Source of the DNA: Candidatus Obscuribacterales bacterium | Lineage (GTDB): Bacteria; Cyanobacteriota; Vampirovibrionia; Obscuribacterales; Obscuribacteraceae | Length of the DNA: 64,000 nucleotides | NCBI GenBank assembly: GCA_020050835.1 | Contig: JAGVKB010000049.1 | Location: 1-64,000, forward strand | Direction of reading: 5' to 3' | Part shown: in pieces, positions 1 to 9,344 of the stretch | Position numbering within the stretch: position 1 is the first letter of the stretch | How the letters are laid out: every line of letters starts with the position of its first letter | Notes under the pieces: generated by a model | What the model was told of the DNA's origin: nothing | What the model saw: the letters and a program-made list of their open reading frames with translations, nothing else | Databases searched by the model: none | Made by a program: the position numbers and the translations under genes

Positions 1-334
1 CCGCTAGTACAAAGTCGGCATGCCATACATTCCGCCCGGCTGCCTGCAGACCTTTCAGCGCTTCTGCTCGTTGTGCCATGGACTGGGCATAGCCGCCTGC
101 GAGCCTTTCGTCCTGAACAGTCCAAGTACCGGTTGTCTCTTCCAGAGCGACAAGCAAGCCTTTTGCCTCTTCTTTAGCAAGCAGCAATGATTTCCTTCCG
201 TGCTGATTCTGCAGCTCTTTCCAGTAGTTCGAAACATCTACTTGCACCTGCGACAGCCAGCCGCTTTCATTCGCGCCAGCCTCTTGCCGGTTGGCCGCCG
301 ATCTGGAATTCATCAAAGATGCATCAATGCTCAC
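1..334 (-). CDS. Unrecognised protein, 5' part only (runs off left edge)
   Basis: An open minus-strand frame starts at GTG 334 and stays open to base 1, giving the first 111 residues of a longer protein. The start reads MSIDASLMNSRSAANRQEAG; an in-frame ATG at 310 is an alternative. An AGGA lies about 10 bases upstream of the GTG. The gene begins 25 bases after the stop of the upstream minus-strand gene, so it is probably the last visible member of the same transcription unit. The sequence is hydrophilic and predicted helical (runs such as LLLAKEEAKGLLVALEE), with no signal peptide and no family I recognise. Function unknown. Confidence 0.65.
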   Translation of the reverse strand, partial: MSIDASLMNSRSAANRQEAGANESGWLSQVQVDVSNYWKELQNQHGRKSLLLAKEEAKGLLVALEETTGTWTVQDERLAGGYAQSMAQRAEALKGLQAAGRNVWHADFVLA

Positions 335-359
335 TTATTTTTAGTCCTAGTTTGGAAGT

Positions 360-3300
360 CTACTTTACCCAGGGTGCAGAACCGACTTTGCCTGCAGCAG
401 GTGAATTTGGCGACTCGAACAGAAGTGGTGCCAATGGTGCCGCGAGCAAGGCCCAGGCACCGGCGCCACCGGGCCTTGCCTTCAATCGTGATTCCAGGTC
501 ACGGGTTTTGCCAATCTTGCTTACCTCTTCCCAAGCCTTCTTGCGAGCGCGCTCGTCCGGAGAAGTAAGGCGAGACTCCAGATCTTTGGCTGTCATCTCG
601 TCAACCTTGCAATCGACAAGGGCCTGATATATCGTTCCGCTCTTGGCTAATTCTGTTAGTTTGCGAGCAAATTCGTCGGCTGTGTTTGTTGACTCGCTTG
701 CTTGCTTGATTGACTCGGTCGAACCGGAATGCGGTTGAGTAGATTTGTCGCTTGTGTTGTCGCTCGCTGTCGCAGTCTTTAGCGCTTCTTTGTATAAGCT
801 GGAGATAATTGGAGACCGCGGGCCCTTGACCACAACTTCATCAATCTGAACCAAGAACTTGGCTGCCGGTGAGGCCTCTTCGCCGAATGTTCGCGCGACC
901 TCCACCACTTTGTAGATCTCGTCTGAATCCTTGCGGCGATAGAATTCCCCCTTTTCTCCCTCAATGGTCACCTTGTGAAACTTTGCATCATCGAGTGATT
1001 TCAAGGTCTTTCCCGTCACATCGATTGGCTTGCCGAGCTTAAGCACGATCACATGCCCGTCGACGGCATCTTGTCCTACGACTTTCCAGGCTGTATCGCT
1101 GACTGTTGCCTCCAATCCGACCTTTACTCGGAGTCCACGAATTTCTATCTCCCGTTGGGCGACTTGGGGTTTCTCCAAAATCTTTTCTGATTGGCTGAGC
1201 CGTTCATATGCAAGATGCGCTGGGTCTAAATTGGAGCCAATCTCCTTTCCGACCTGCTCTGAAATGCGGTAATATGCCGGGCGTCCGGTTAGTAAGGAGA
1301 TTGGCTCACCGGTGCGACTGTGGTAGAGCACTTTCTTGCAGGCATTGCTTTCATCGAGGTAGTACTTCTGTCCGCGCGGTCCTGAGTCATCGCCGTTTGT
1401 GACGAAGACAAGGCGAGGAGTTTGGTTCGCCGCTCCTTTAGTTTCATAGTCCAGGGTGCAACAACGACCGTCTACTTCGCATTCTTTCAGCAAGCGTTCA
1501 AGTGCTTTCTTGGTCAATCTGCCGTCTTGCTCTAAAACCGAGAAATCCCAACCTGGCGCCTTATCAGCTGAACGCTTTAGAACATATCGCTTCATTCCTT
1601 CGGCCAATTTATCTTCTAGAACAGCCCCTGTAACCGTGTGGTCTCCAATCTTGATGTCAGCCTTTTCAAAGTGATCGCGATCGATGCTGACGCGATTTGA
1701 AGCGGTGCGATCGCGAGTCTTGTCCCCAACGTTTCTCGTATCTCCATGTCCATCGAGCGTTAGGCCTCTTTCCTTTAGTTTCGCGCTTAACCAGTTGTAG
1801 ATCTCTTTTGCGGCTATCTCATCTTTTGCGTATAAGGTAAATCCTTTGGCGTTTTGGTCTCTGTGGCCGGGCGCAATCGCGAACCAGGAGATCGATTTCG
1901 GCGCGACTCCGTGCGTGACGTCAAGTGTTTTGAAGGTGCTGAGGTTTCCGTGAAGCGGGCCACCTGGCTGTGCAGCTTCGAACAGATCGGGAATCAGCGT
2001 TGCTTGAACTTTCGCCAGATCGCCTGCGCTAATCGTTGTGACGTGCAGTTTTACATCACTTTGCCCGGTGGTAAACAATGGTGCTTGAAGCCAGGAGCTG
2101 CCTTCGAGCATGTAGGGCTTCCCGTTGACCTCATAGACCACCTGTCTGATCTGCCTTCCTTCACTGTCGAGCTGTATTGTTCCATCAGCCCCGAGCTTGT
2201 CTTTGACTTTGACCGACACCTTTTTTCCATCAACCTCTGTATCGGCGCTGGCGATTAACTTGCTGTCCGGCTTTGAGGACGCGGATTCTGCAGCAGTCGC
2301 TGTTTTGGTTGGTTCGCTCAGCTCCTTGCCAGTTTTCTCCTGTCCAGCCGGCGTGTTATCGACTTTGTTTTCCTTCTTCGGTTGGCCTGTCGGCTTACCA
2401 TCCTGGCTCTTCTCCTTTCCGTTTTCCTGCTCGCTTTGTTCATCCCGGCCATTTACTGACTTTCGTTGAAAGAACCAGTTGGCACCCTTTTTGACGAGCA
2501 CCCCACCGGCAGCTGCCAGTGTTAATAAAGCGATCGGATTATCCATAAGCTTGTTTAGAAGAGTGGAATCGACATTGTCACCGTCCGGCGTGGTCGTTTG
2601 CCCCTTGGTGTCTCCTTCGGCGGCATCCGGTTTTTGCTCGGATTCATTTAGGAGTGGAGCCACTACCGGTGGTGTATCGCTCACCTTGTCCTGGGCCGGA
2701 GGATGTGCTGGTGTGGTTTCTCTCGGCACCGGAACAGAAAGGGGATTTGCCTTGGCGGATGGCGGATAGGTAAGCGAATCTACCACCGGGCCGGTGTCAG
2801 TGCTGCCAGGTAGTGGTGGTATTATTGCTGGCTTTCCGGACTTGCGCGCTAATTCCAGATATGCTTCGCGATAATGGCGCAAAAACTGTGGATCCGATTT
2901 GATTTCAGGACGAATCGCGCAGGCTTCGCGCAAAAGCGTTTCACCGATTTTGACGATTTCCGGTTTTCCGCTGTTAATGCAGGCGAAGGCGCAGTTGGCA
3001 CGCGACGTGGACGGTGCCAGCCAGATCTCAGTGAGCGCTTGCTTCTGGGCGGCAAGGTGTTGGTGCTGCTTCTGGATATCGGCTGCCAGCTGCGCCGGCG
3101 GATTGATTTTCTTAAATTCTCTGAGCTTGGACTCGGCTTCAACCAGCAGATTCTCCACCTGAACCTTGTGTCGTCTAACTGCATCATAGTCAATTGTTTC
3201 AGCGGCCTCGATAGCGCGAGCGTACTTGTCTAGAGCGGATTCAATGCCAGAAGTTTTGGCGAGCTGGTGCGCCTCATTCAGGTGCCTGTAGGGGTTGTCG

Positions 3301-3563
3301 TATGTACTCTGATTCCGGTAGTCGTTTACTTTGGCGACTTCCTTTGTTCGCGTCTGCTGGGTCTGGGCGATCAGTTCAAATGCCTGTCTCTGGAGAATGG
3401 TTTCGTACGGGGGGGGGCAGGCATCGGGCAGGCGGCCGTTCTGCGTCTGGTCCGGCGTGGTGTATGGAGCTTGCGACTTACGTGAGGGACGGTCGTCTCT
3501 GCCCCAATCAAGCGCTTGTGGAGCGTTGATTTGACTCCCGGTATTCTCTAGTAAATAGTCCAT
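360..3563 (-). CDS. Large unrecognised protein with central hydrophobic segment
   Basis: 1067 residues. I start at ATG 3563 because GGAG lies 6-7 bases before it; an in-frame TTG at 3575 would put that ribosome-binding site inside the gene. The N-terminal third is helical and TPR-like (about residues 80-240), followed by a Pro/Thr-rich linker and one hydrophobic stretch at about 342-358. After a Lys/Glu/Ser-rich linker comes a mixed alpha/beta C-terminal half of unknown type, ending in a small hydrophobic patch. There is no signal peptide. It sits between two other unrecognised minus-strand genes with a short downstream gap (25 bases). The coding strand has a run of nine C at codons 45-48, a possible slippage site. 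Function unknown; probably envelope-associated if the central segment crosses the membrane. Confidence 0.8.
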   Translation of the reverse strand: MDYLLENTGSQINAPQALDWGRDDRPSRKSQAPYTTPDQTQNGRLPDACPPPYETILQRQAFELIAQTQQTRTKEVAKVNDYRNQSTYDNPYRHLNEAHQLAKTSGIESALDKYARAIEAAETIDYDAVRRHKVQVENLLVEAESKLREFKKINPPAQLAADIQKQHQHLAAQKQALTEIWLAPSTSRANCAFACINSGKPEIVKIGETLLREACAIRPEIKSDPQFLRHYREAYLELARKSGKPAIIPPLPGSTDTGPVVDSLTYPPSAKANPLSVPVPRETTPAHPPAQDKVSDTPPVVAPLLNESEQKPDAAEGDTKGQTTTPDGDNVDSTLLNKLMDNPIALLTLAAAGGVLVKKGANWFFQRKSVNGRDEQSEQENGKEKSQDGKPTGQPKKENKVDNTPAGQEKTGKELSEPTKTATAAESASSKPDSKLIASADTEVDGKKVSVKVKDKLGADGTIQLDSEGRQIRQVVYEVNGKPYMLEGSSWLQAPLFTTGQSDVKLHVTTISAGDLAKVQATLIPDLFEAAQPGGPLHGNLSTFKTLDVTHGVAPKSISWFAIAPGHRDQNAKGFTLYAKDEIAAKEIYNWLSAKLKERGLTLDGHGDTRNVGDKTRDRTASNRVSIDRDHFEKADIKIGDHTVTGAVLEDKLAEGMKRYVLKRSADKAPGWDFSVLEQDGRLTKKALERLLKECEVDGRCCTLDYETKGAANQTPRLVFVTNGDDSGPRGQKYYLDESNACKKVLYHSRTGEPISLLTGRPAYYRISEQVGKEIGSNLDPAHLAYERLSQSEKILEKPQVAQREIEIRGLRVKVGLEATVSDTAWKVVGQDAVDGHVIVLKLGKPIDVTGKTLKSLDDAKFHKVTIEGEKGEFYRRKDSDEIYKVVEVARTFGEEASPAAKFLVQIDEVVVKGPRSPIISSLYKEALKTATASDNTSDKSTQPHSGSTESIKQASESTNTADEFARKLTELAKSGTIYQALVDCKVDEMTAKDLESRLTSPDERARKKAWEEVSKIGKTRDLESRLKARPGGAGAWALLAAPLAPLLFESPNSPAAGKVGSAPWVK
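3409..3417. repeat. Nine-base homopolymer tract inside a coding region
   Basis: Nine consecutive G on the plus strand (C9 on the coding strand) encode the Pro-Pro-Pro near residue 47 of the 1067-aa protein. Tracts of this length near the start of a gene can slip during replication and switch the frame, and they are also prone to sequencing error. Confidence 0.85.
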
Positions 3564-3787
3564 TCTTAGCTCCAAAAAACAATTCGTTTAGTCGCCGGCC
3601 GCAGCCGAGTTCGAATTGCGAAGAGTCTATGGACCGCTTGTTACGAAAGTGCAAAGGATACAGGCAAGCTCAAGAGCCTGCGACTTGATACTGCCGGTGC
3701 TTCGCTTGGCGCTCATGCAACAGTGCTCCGCGCAGCCTCGACCACTCAAGCCGCCCTAAAGAGTGGTCATCGAGCCACCGAGACTCC

Positions 3788-5902
3788 TTACCGTTTTGGC
3801 GCGGTGAGAGTCCATAGCTCATCGATATTCATGCGTCGGCGGTCATCTTTCTTGCCGAATTGGTCGTCTGTGACTATTCTTGCCGGTTCGATTACCTTGC
3901 CGTCCGGGCCATTCTTTGCCGGGATGTAATCTCGGATAGTAATGGAATGGTTGCCCTCGTTGCTTTCGACCTTGACTGGTTTGTCTGATTCCGGAGCGGG
4001 ACGCTCGTCCCGAGTGGCTATAATCAGCGGGAAGCTGCCTTTCAGTTTGGCATTCTTGAGCATGCTCTCAAGACCATCTTTATCATCAAACAGTCTTATT
4101 TTGCCCTGGCTGTGGTCTTGCTCGAAAAGCTGCTCTCTTACGTAGAGCGTCAAGTCTTTATGCGCAATTACAACCCCGTCATGCTTGCCCGGGTCCAGCG
4201 CGTCGAGAATTCTTTGCGCCTGGTAGGCCTGCAGGAGTATCTGATTGGTGCCGTCACTCTCCTTGTTCCATTTCGTCAGGCATAGCTCTCTGTTTCCCAG
4301 GCTCGCATAGACCTGCAACCCGTTCTTCCGTTTCTTCAGGGTGCCATCTGCTTCGCGCTCTTCGGCTCCTTGCTCGAACCGTAGCGAAGGTACTAGCGGT
4401 GCGTTCAACGGTTGCTCCAAGTAAAAATGGTGCTCGCGGCAGACGATCGGATCCTTTCCGAGAAAGTTCATCACTGTCAGTTGAAAAAGTTGGCTTGCAT
4501 AGGAGCGTTCGTTCTCCGCGCAGGGAACCTTTAGACATTGGCTAGAAGCCGGTCGCAGTGAACGCTGATCCAGATCGATCTTTTGAGCGGGATTGCCAAT
4601 CACGGCTGTTCCCGTTAGAGCAACACTTGCCACCAACTCCGATACTAGAGAGGGACGCCGCACCGAAAGACGGCATTCGACTGCAGACATCCTGCAGGCG
4701 TCGCTGGCTTGTCCCTGGTCTATATCCTGGGTGTCGGCGAGCTGGTGCGCGAGCTGTCGTGCGATTGTCAATCTTTTCTCTGCCGGCAGTCCGGCTGGAG
4801 TCTCAATTAGTTGGCGCAGGTGCTTGTAAGTATTTGCCAGCTCCGACCGGACGTCTTTTAGAACTACTCCCATTTCGCCGCATCTGGCCCTGTGCTCTAA
4901 ATGCATCATGTCCTTGTAAAACTCGACTCTTTCGGTGTCATTGAGATTGGAGTTTTCGATTGCTGCCACCAGCGCTCGACGGTATTCTTTGAGGTCAGCC
5001 TTATCGTCAACCATTGGATCTACGTGTTTAATCGGGCTGACTTCAACTACCCTTCCCTGGTGCTTGGTGACGCTCCATGACTCAATCGGTTTGCCATTTA
5101 GATGGCAGCTGACAATTGCGCAATCTGATTTACCGGCTATTCGAGTTATCGATGATTGCCAGATTTCCGGTTCTCGCCTCTCCAGCTTCTCCTGTTCTTT
5201 ATCCAGTTGCCCACCATTTGCGTACATGCCTGCGGCATCATAATGGTGGCTTGCGGTCACGGGGCTTTCTTTCTGAAGCAGTCGTAGCATAAGATCGATG
5301 CTGCAGTTCTGGTGGTCCTTTAGAACATCTAGTGCGTGATTGTAGGTGGCAGAAACATGAGCACGAACCCAAGGGAGTTGGCTGCCGAGTTGCCCATCGC
5401 GGGCAGCTTGCTCTAGCTGTTGCATTGCCTGGGCAATCTGCAGCCTGTCCAGCGGATTAGAATACTTCTGTTCGATCAGTTTGAAGAGATCTTTGCGAGA
5501 CTCGGAAAGTCCATGCGGATCCGGCCTGGGATCCGATGCAAGCATCGGGCTTAGTCCTAGAATCTCAGCTCTATCTGATCTGGTAATCTGCCACTGCTCG
5601 ACGATGGTGCCATTTTTGTCATGAACGATGATCTCCTTGCCTGCATCTTTTGAGATGGTTGTTTTCCAGTTCGCTTGATCGCATGTGGACGTAAATTCTG
5701 TTGTAGTTGAACTAATCGCGCTCTCAGTAGAATCGGGAAGTCTCACTCCCTTTGTCTTTCCCGGTTGGCCACGGTGAGCGAAAAGCAGGTCTGCCACATG
5801 CTGCGCCAAGAAATTCTCCGCCTCATCGCCTTGATTGCATCGGTCCTGCTCCGACCGGGACGGCGTATCTTCTGGTTTGTTCCTTTCAAAGTTTGAATCC
5901 AT
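3788..5902 (-). CDS. Unrecognised protein with internal duplication
   Basis: 704 residues, ATG start, weak ribosome-binding site. Residues about 79-195 and 248-365 are two diverged copies of one module. Both contain a strand-rich part with NGT/NGK followed by VEQWQITR or IESWSVTK, then an E-x-x-x-SP motif and a DP pair. Both then continue into a helical part with LE-x-x-AR-x-G, VR and Y-x-H. The C-terminal half includes a Cys-bearing stretch and a lysine-rich end with YIPAKNGPDGKVIEPARI. No signal peptide or membrane segment is evident. The gene lies between a membrane protein and the 1067-aa protein on the same strand (gaps of 94 and 224 bases). Not a family I can name; function unknown. Confidence 0.75.
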   Translation of the reverse strand: MDSNFERNKPEDTPSRSEQDRCNQGDEAENFLAQHVADLLFAHRGQPGKTKGVRLPDSTESAISSTTTEFTSTCDQANWKTTISKDAGKEIIVHDKNGTIVEQWQITRSDRAEILGLSPMLASDPRPDPHGLSESRKDLFKLIEQKYSNPLDRLQIAQAMQQLEQAARDGQLGSQLPWVRAHVSATYNHALDVLKDHQNCSIDLMLRLLQKESPVTASHHYDAAGMYANGGQLDKEQEKLERREPEIWQSSITRIAGKSDCAIVSCHLNGKPIESWSVTKHQGRVVEVSPIKHVDPMVDDKADLKEYRRALVAAIENSNLNDTERVEFYKDMMHLEHRARCGEMGVVLKDVRSELANTYKHLRQLIETPAGLPAEKRLTIARQLAHQLADTQDIDQGQASDACRMSAVECRLSVRRPSLVSELVASVALTGTAVIGNPAQKIDLDQRSLRPASSQCLKVPCAENERSYASQLFQLTVMNFLGKDPIVCREHHFYLEQPLNAPLVPSLRFEQGAEEREADGTLKKRKNGLQVYASLGNRELCLTKWNKESDGTNQILLQAYQAQRILDALDPGKHDGVVIAHKDLTLYVREQLFEQDHSQGKIRLFDDKDGLESMLKNAKLKGSFPLIIATRDERPAPESDKPVKVESNEGNHSITIRDYIPAKNGPDGKVIEPARIVTDDQFGKKDDRRRMNIDELWTLTAPKR

Positions 5903-5996
5903 AAAATAATTACTCGGTCAGCTAATTGAGATAGTTTGCCTTTAAGGTCCTGCTGCAAGTGCGGTCAAGTTATTCAGTTGGCTGTGTCAATGCCGA

Positions 5997-6857
5997 TCAG
6001 TCAAGTTGGAGTTTATCCTTGGGAAGATACTGCTTCAACGCAGTCGAGAGTTTTTGCAAGTCCTGAGATTTCATCTCGGACGGAGTGAGGACCAGGGGAG
6101 CACGGTGGAGGAACTCGATCAAGATGCATCGTGTTGAATCATCCTTGCCCTTGCCGTTCCTGGTCGGCTTTGAGGCGTTGAACTGGACGGCGCGAACTTG
6201 ATTCCATTCCAGAAATGTATAAAGCGGCTTTGGCAGGCTTGGAAGGATGTAAATGCCGCGTTCTGAGATCGCTATCGTTCTCCCGCTAATACAGCTACAT
6301 ATGCCATACAGCCCAGCTATAGTCACTATGGTGAAAGTCAGAGTCAAAGCTAATGAGGAGATGGTGGAGAAAGCATTGATACTTACGCGCCCGTTCCATG
6401 CCAGGGGTAAACCTGTCAATGCCGAGAGCGCTACGTCATGTGCGGGCGTCAGTAGTAGGTCCGCGCCTATGTAGGGTATGGCAAGCGACATGACTGTTAA
6501 GACTAACAGAGCAATCAGGCGTAAGCACCTCACCAGTGCGCGAATCCAGGTGGTTCTCAGGAAGGGCGGCTCGAGCGCAATTACAATCCGCTCCTCTTGG
6601 AGCGGTTCTAAGTGAAATGCCAGTACTAGGCAGCAGAGGAAAAATACTGGCAATGCCAGGAGGTAAAACTGATCGATTGCAAAATGCAAAAGCGACTGCC
6701 GAGCCGGGCTGTGTGACAGATATAGTTGCAGGAAACGTTGGGTCTCAGAAGTTAAGCGCCAAAAGCGATGGTCTAATGCGCAATATACTAATTCGAGGAA
6801 GAAGAACCACAAAATGAGATTGAGCCCCTTCCTCTGCCGTTCAAAGCAACTAGTCAT
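5997..6857 (-). CDS. Multi-pass membrane protein with cytosolic PH-like tail
   Basis: 286 residues, ATG preceded by a strong GGGAGGGAG. Four hydrophobic segments are visible at about residues 12-30, 58-80, 110-132 and 165-190. After the last one, a roughly 95-residue beta-rich tail starts GRTIAISERGIYILP and includes FLEWNQVRAVQF, then ends in a helix (LQKLSTALKQYLP). This layout resembles small bacterial proteins with a PH-like (bPH) domain after membrane helices; that is an inference from pattern only. It is the first gene of the minus-strand group running to the left edge, and its promoter should lie in 6858-7130. Specific function unknown. Confidence 0.8.
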   Translation of the reverse strand: MTSCFERQRKGLNLILWFFFLELVYCALDHRFWRLTSETQRFLQLYLSHSPARQSLLHFAIDQFYLLALPVFFLCCLVLAFHLEPLQEERIVIALEPPFLRTTWIRALVRCLRLIALLVLTVMSLAIPYIGADLLLTPAHDVALSALTGLPLAWNGRVSINAFSTISSLALTLTFTIVTIAGLYGICSCISGRTIAISERGIYILPSLPKPLYTFLEWNQVRAVQFNASKPTRNGKGKDDSTRCILIEFLHRAPLVLTPSEMKSQDLQKLSTALKQYLPKDKLQLD

Positions 6858-7135
6858 AGTAACTCCCTCCCAGCCGAAGCGTTGTCGTTTCTTCAGGCAT
6901 CCTAATCGCTTCGGGTTACAAAGTCGTTAAGCGGCGGCTAGGTTCTCATCTAACAACTTACCCAATGGACTGAACTTGCCTACTTCTCTTGCGTTTGTAA
7001 GCATCAGCAACAGCTACAACCTTTACGAGACCCTTAACGTCATCGTTGCAAATCGCCAGTAATTTCAGCGCAGTCCCAGTCGGGTCTGTGTGTCTACTTC
7101 AGAAACGGCAAGCGCGCAAGGGACTTTATGGACTC
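6858..7135. other. Intergenic region between divergent genes
   Basis: This gap separates the minus-strand membrane-protein operon from the HigBA module. It should hold the promoter of the minus-strand operon, but I cannot pick convincing -35/-10 boxes. No gene is seen. Confidence 0.5.
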
Positions 7136-7163
7136 TTGACGTGATATACCGTAGTGGTATATT
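7136..7163 (+). promoter_or_regulatory. higBA promoter with embedded operator
   Basis: TTGACG (7136-7141) and TATATT (7158-7163) are separated by 16 bases and form a credible sigma-70-type promoter. A perfect inverted repeat, ATATACC-GTAGT-GGTATAT, occupies 7144-7162, so it covers the spacer and the -10 box. This is the usual position for autorepression by a toxin-antitoxin pair, so it is the likely HigA or HigA-HigB binding site. Confidence 0.7.
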
Positions 7164-7215
7164 TGTATTTGTGGAGGGCGACTGAAGCGGTTGTAGTCGT
7201 TATAGTTTGAATCAC

Positions 7216-7500
7216 ATGAAAGTTGTTAATCGTCCTCCTGTTGAAGCTTTTGCCAAGAGGCATGCTTGGTCGAAGAGTTCGCTTACTACGTGGCATGTTA
7301 ATGCGAAGGCTGGTGTTTGGAGTAGTTTGGTTGATTTGAGGAAGACTTTTCCGTCTGCTGATTATTTAGCTAGTGGGTTGATAGTTTTTGATGTGATGCA
7401 TAACAAGGTTCGTTTGGTGGCGAGAGTAGATTTTGCGAAGCAACTGGTGATTGTAGTTTTTGTTTTTACACATGATGAGTATGTGAAGTGGTGTAAGTGA
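7216..7500 (+). CDS. higB: HigB-family mRNA interferase toxin
   Basis: 94 residues from ATG 7216; a TTG at 7207 is also in frame, and neither has a clear ribosome-binding site. The sequence follows the HigB_toxin branch of the RelE superfamily: an N-terminal helix with FAKRHAWSKSSL, W-x-SL-x-DLRKTFPSADYL, then the strand core LIVFDVMHNKVRLVARVDF and VIVVFVFTHDEY. HigB toxins cleave mRNA on translating ribosomes. Its stop overlaps the antitoxin ATG by one base (TGATG), and toxin-first order is typical of higBA. Codon use is markedly T-rich (GTT, TTG, CCT) compared with the GC-rich neighbours, suggesting horizontal acquisition. Confidence 0.88.
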   Translation: MKVVNRPPVEAFAKRHAWSKSSLTTWHVNAKAGVWSSLVDLRKTFPSADYLASGLIVFDVMHNKVRLVARVDFAKQLVIVVFVFTHDEYVKWCK

Positions 7501-7925
7501 TGAAGGCTAAGAGAAAGATTGATCCGAGTTATTTTGGTCAGGTGCAGAAGTTTCCTTTGGTGCCTGTTGATTCTGAGAAGCTTTACGAGCAGGCTTCCGA
7601 CGAGCTTGGTTGGCTCGCTGCGAAGGGTAGTGAGTTGTCTGAGGGTGAGCAGACCTACATGGAAGTTTTGGCTATGTTGGTGGCTGCTTATGAGGAGCAG
7701 GTGCCTTCGTTTTTGGATGAGCCTGTGTCGCCTGTTGAGGCTTTGAAGTATTTGATGGAGCAGCAGCAATTGACGCAGTTGGCTTTGTCGCAGGTTATTG
7801 GTTACCCACAAAGTCATATTTCTGATTTTCTGACTGGTAAGCGCGGGGCTAGTAATGAGTTGGCTTTTAAGCTGGGTGATTATTTTGCTGTGTTGCCGAC
7901 ATTGTTTATGTCACGGGGTAAGTAG
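7500..7925 (+). CDS. higA: HigA-family antitoxin, XRE-type HTH
   Basis: 141 residues. ATG 7500 overlaps the toxin stop by one base; a GTG at 7497 is also in frame. The N-terminal two thirds is an acidic helical region likely to wrap the toxin. The C-terminal part (about 82-135) is an XRE-like helix-turn-helix: LTQLALSQVIGYPQSHISDF followed by LTGKRGASNELAFKLGDYF, as in HigA antitoxins that carry an N-terminal extension. It neutralises HigB and probably represses the operon through the inverted repeat at 7144-7162. It shares the toxin's low-GC codon use. The gene is followed by the bidirectional terminator at 8081-8127. Confidence 0.88.
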   Translation: MKAKRKIDPSYFGQVQKFPLVPVDSEKLYEQASDELGWLAAKGSELSEGEQTYMEVLAMLVAAYEEQVPSFLDEPVSPVEALKYLMEQQQLTQLALSQVIGYPQSHISDFLTGKRGASNELAFKLGDYFAVLPTLFMSRGK

Positions 7926-8080
7926 TCTTTGCAACTTTGTAACAATTGCCCGCTAAAGTATCCAGTGTGGAAGGCGGAATGAAGGGGATGGCGCTTCACT
8001 GTTAAAGTCGGAAGATTCGAGAAATCTGGCTTATGAATGCAGTGGAGCAAGGCAGTAAGATTTTTGGGGTTTGTTAGGGG

Positions 8081-8127
8081 CAAAGAGAGAGGGAAGTCAG
8101 TCCGAGCCTGGCTTCCCTCTCTCTTTG
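8081..8127. terminator. Bidirectional hairpin terminator between higA and fbaB
   Basis: A perfect 16-base inverted repeat (CAAAGAGAGAGGGAAG at 8081-8096, complement at 8112-8127) has a 15-base loop. It sits between convergent genes and has purine-rich and T-containing flanks in both directions. Confidence 0.75.
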
Positions 8128-8163
8128 GTAGAGCATTGCTGCTCCGCCCCGTGCTGAGGTCCT

Positions 8164-9231
8164 CTATGCGATGGTGACGTCTTTGCAGAGATAGACGTCC
8201 TGAATGGCATTGAGCAGTGCGATGCCATCTTTCATCGGCTTTTGGAAGGCCTTACGACCGGAGATCAATCCCATACCGCCAGCTCGTTTGTTGATGACGG
8301 CAGTTGTGATCGCTTCTGCTAGATCGTTCGAACCGGAAGCACCGCCGGAGTTGATCAGTCCGGCGCGGCCCATGTAGCAGTTTGCTACTTGATAGCGGGT
8401 GAGATCGATCGGGTGATCGCTGGTCAACTCGGAGTAGACACGGGAGTCGGTCTTTCCGAATTTCAAGGCGTTATATCCGCCATTGTTCTCCGGCAGCTTC
8501 TGTTTGATGATGTCCGCTTCAATCGTGACACCAAGGTGATTGGCTTGGCCGGTTAGGTCGGCGGAAACATGATAGTCCGTATCAGCTTGCTTGAAGGCGG
8601 AATTTCTCAGGTAGCACCAGAGGATGGTCGCCATTCCCAGCTCGTGCGCTTCATGGAATGCATGGCTGATCTCTTGAATCTGCCGGTCGGATTCGTCCGA
8701 GCCGAAGTAAATGGTGGCGCCCACCGCGACCGCTCCCATTTCAAATGCCTGATGAACATTGGCGAACAGTATCTGATCGTATTTGTTCGGGTAGCTCAGG
8801 AATTCATTGTGGTTGATCTTTGCGATGAAGGGAATCTTGTGGGCATAGCGGCGAGCAACTGAGCCAAGCACTCCCAGCGTCGAAGCTACGGCGTTACAGC
8901 CGCCTTCAATTGCCAGTTTGACGATGTTTTCGCCGTCGAAATAAATCGGGTTTTTGGCAAATGATGCTCCAGCTGAATGCTCGATCCCCTGATCCACCGG
9001 GAGAATCGATACATAGCCGGTGCCGGCTAGCCGGCCGTGATTGAGCAAAGTGTGCAGACTTTGCAATACGCGCGTCGGTCTGTCGCTGATCGAAACGATG
9101 CGATCCACGAAGTCTGGACCGGGTAGGTGCAGGGTCTCTTGTGGGATCGTCGTCGATTTGTGATTGAGGAAAAAGCCGGCTTTGTTGCCAAGGGCCTTTT
9201 CGATTGCGGAAAGTTCAGTGGCTACTGGCAT
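8164..9231 (-). CDS. fbaB: Class I fructose-bisphosphate aldolase, FbaB/DhnA type
   Basis: 355 residues, close to E. coli FbaB in length and sequence throughout. Matching blocks include the start of the barrel ([20 protein letters not shown]), [60 protein letters not shown] and the C-terminal [17 protein letters not shown]. It cleaves fructose-1,6-bisphosphate to glyceraldehyde-3-phosphate and dihydroxyacetone phosphate through a Schiff-base lysine, independent of metal, in glycolysis/gluconeogenesis. It is last in a minus-strand series after the epimerase gene (113-base gap) and ends at a shared bidirectional terminator. Confidence 0.95.
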   Translation of the reverse strand: MPVATELSAIEKALGNKAGFFLNHKSTTIPQETLHLPGPDFVDRIVSISDRPTRVLQSLHTLLNHGRLAGTGYVSILPVDQGIEHSAGASFAKNPIYFDGENIVKLAIEGGCNAVASTLGVLGSVARRYAHKIPFIAKINHNEFLSYPNKYDQILFANVHQAFEMGAVAVGATIYFGSDESDRQIQEISHAFHEAHELGMATILWCYLRNSAFKQADTDYHVSADLTGQANHLGVTIEADIIKQKLPENNGGYNALKFGKTDSRVYSELTSDHPIDLTRYQVANCYMGRAGLINSGGASGSNDLAEAITTAVINKRAGGMGLISGRKAFQKPMKDGIALLNAIQDVYLCKDVTIA

Positions 9232-9344
9232 ACTGGTGTCTTCTGCCCTCCGTGTGTTTGAAAGCCAAGTTTACTCAGGCTATCAGCTGAATCAGGCTGA
9301 GCCGGTTAAAAGACAGAAAACCTCAATTATTTAATGGACTGGCG

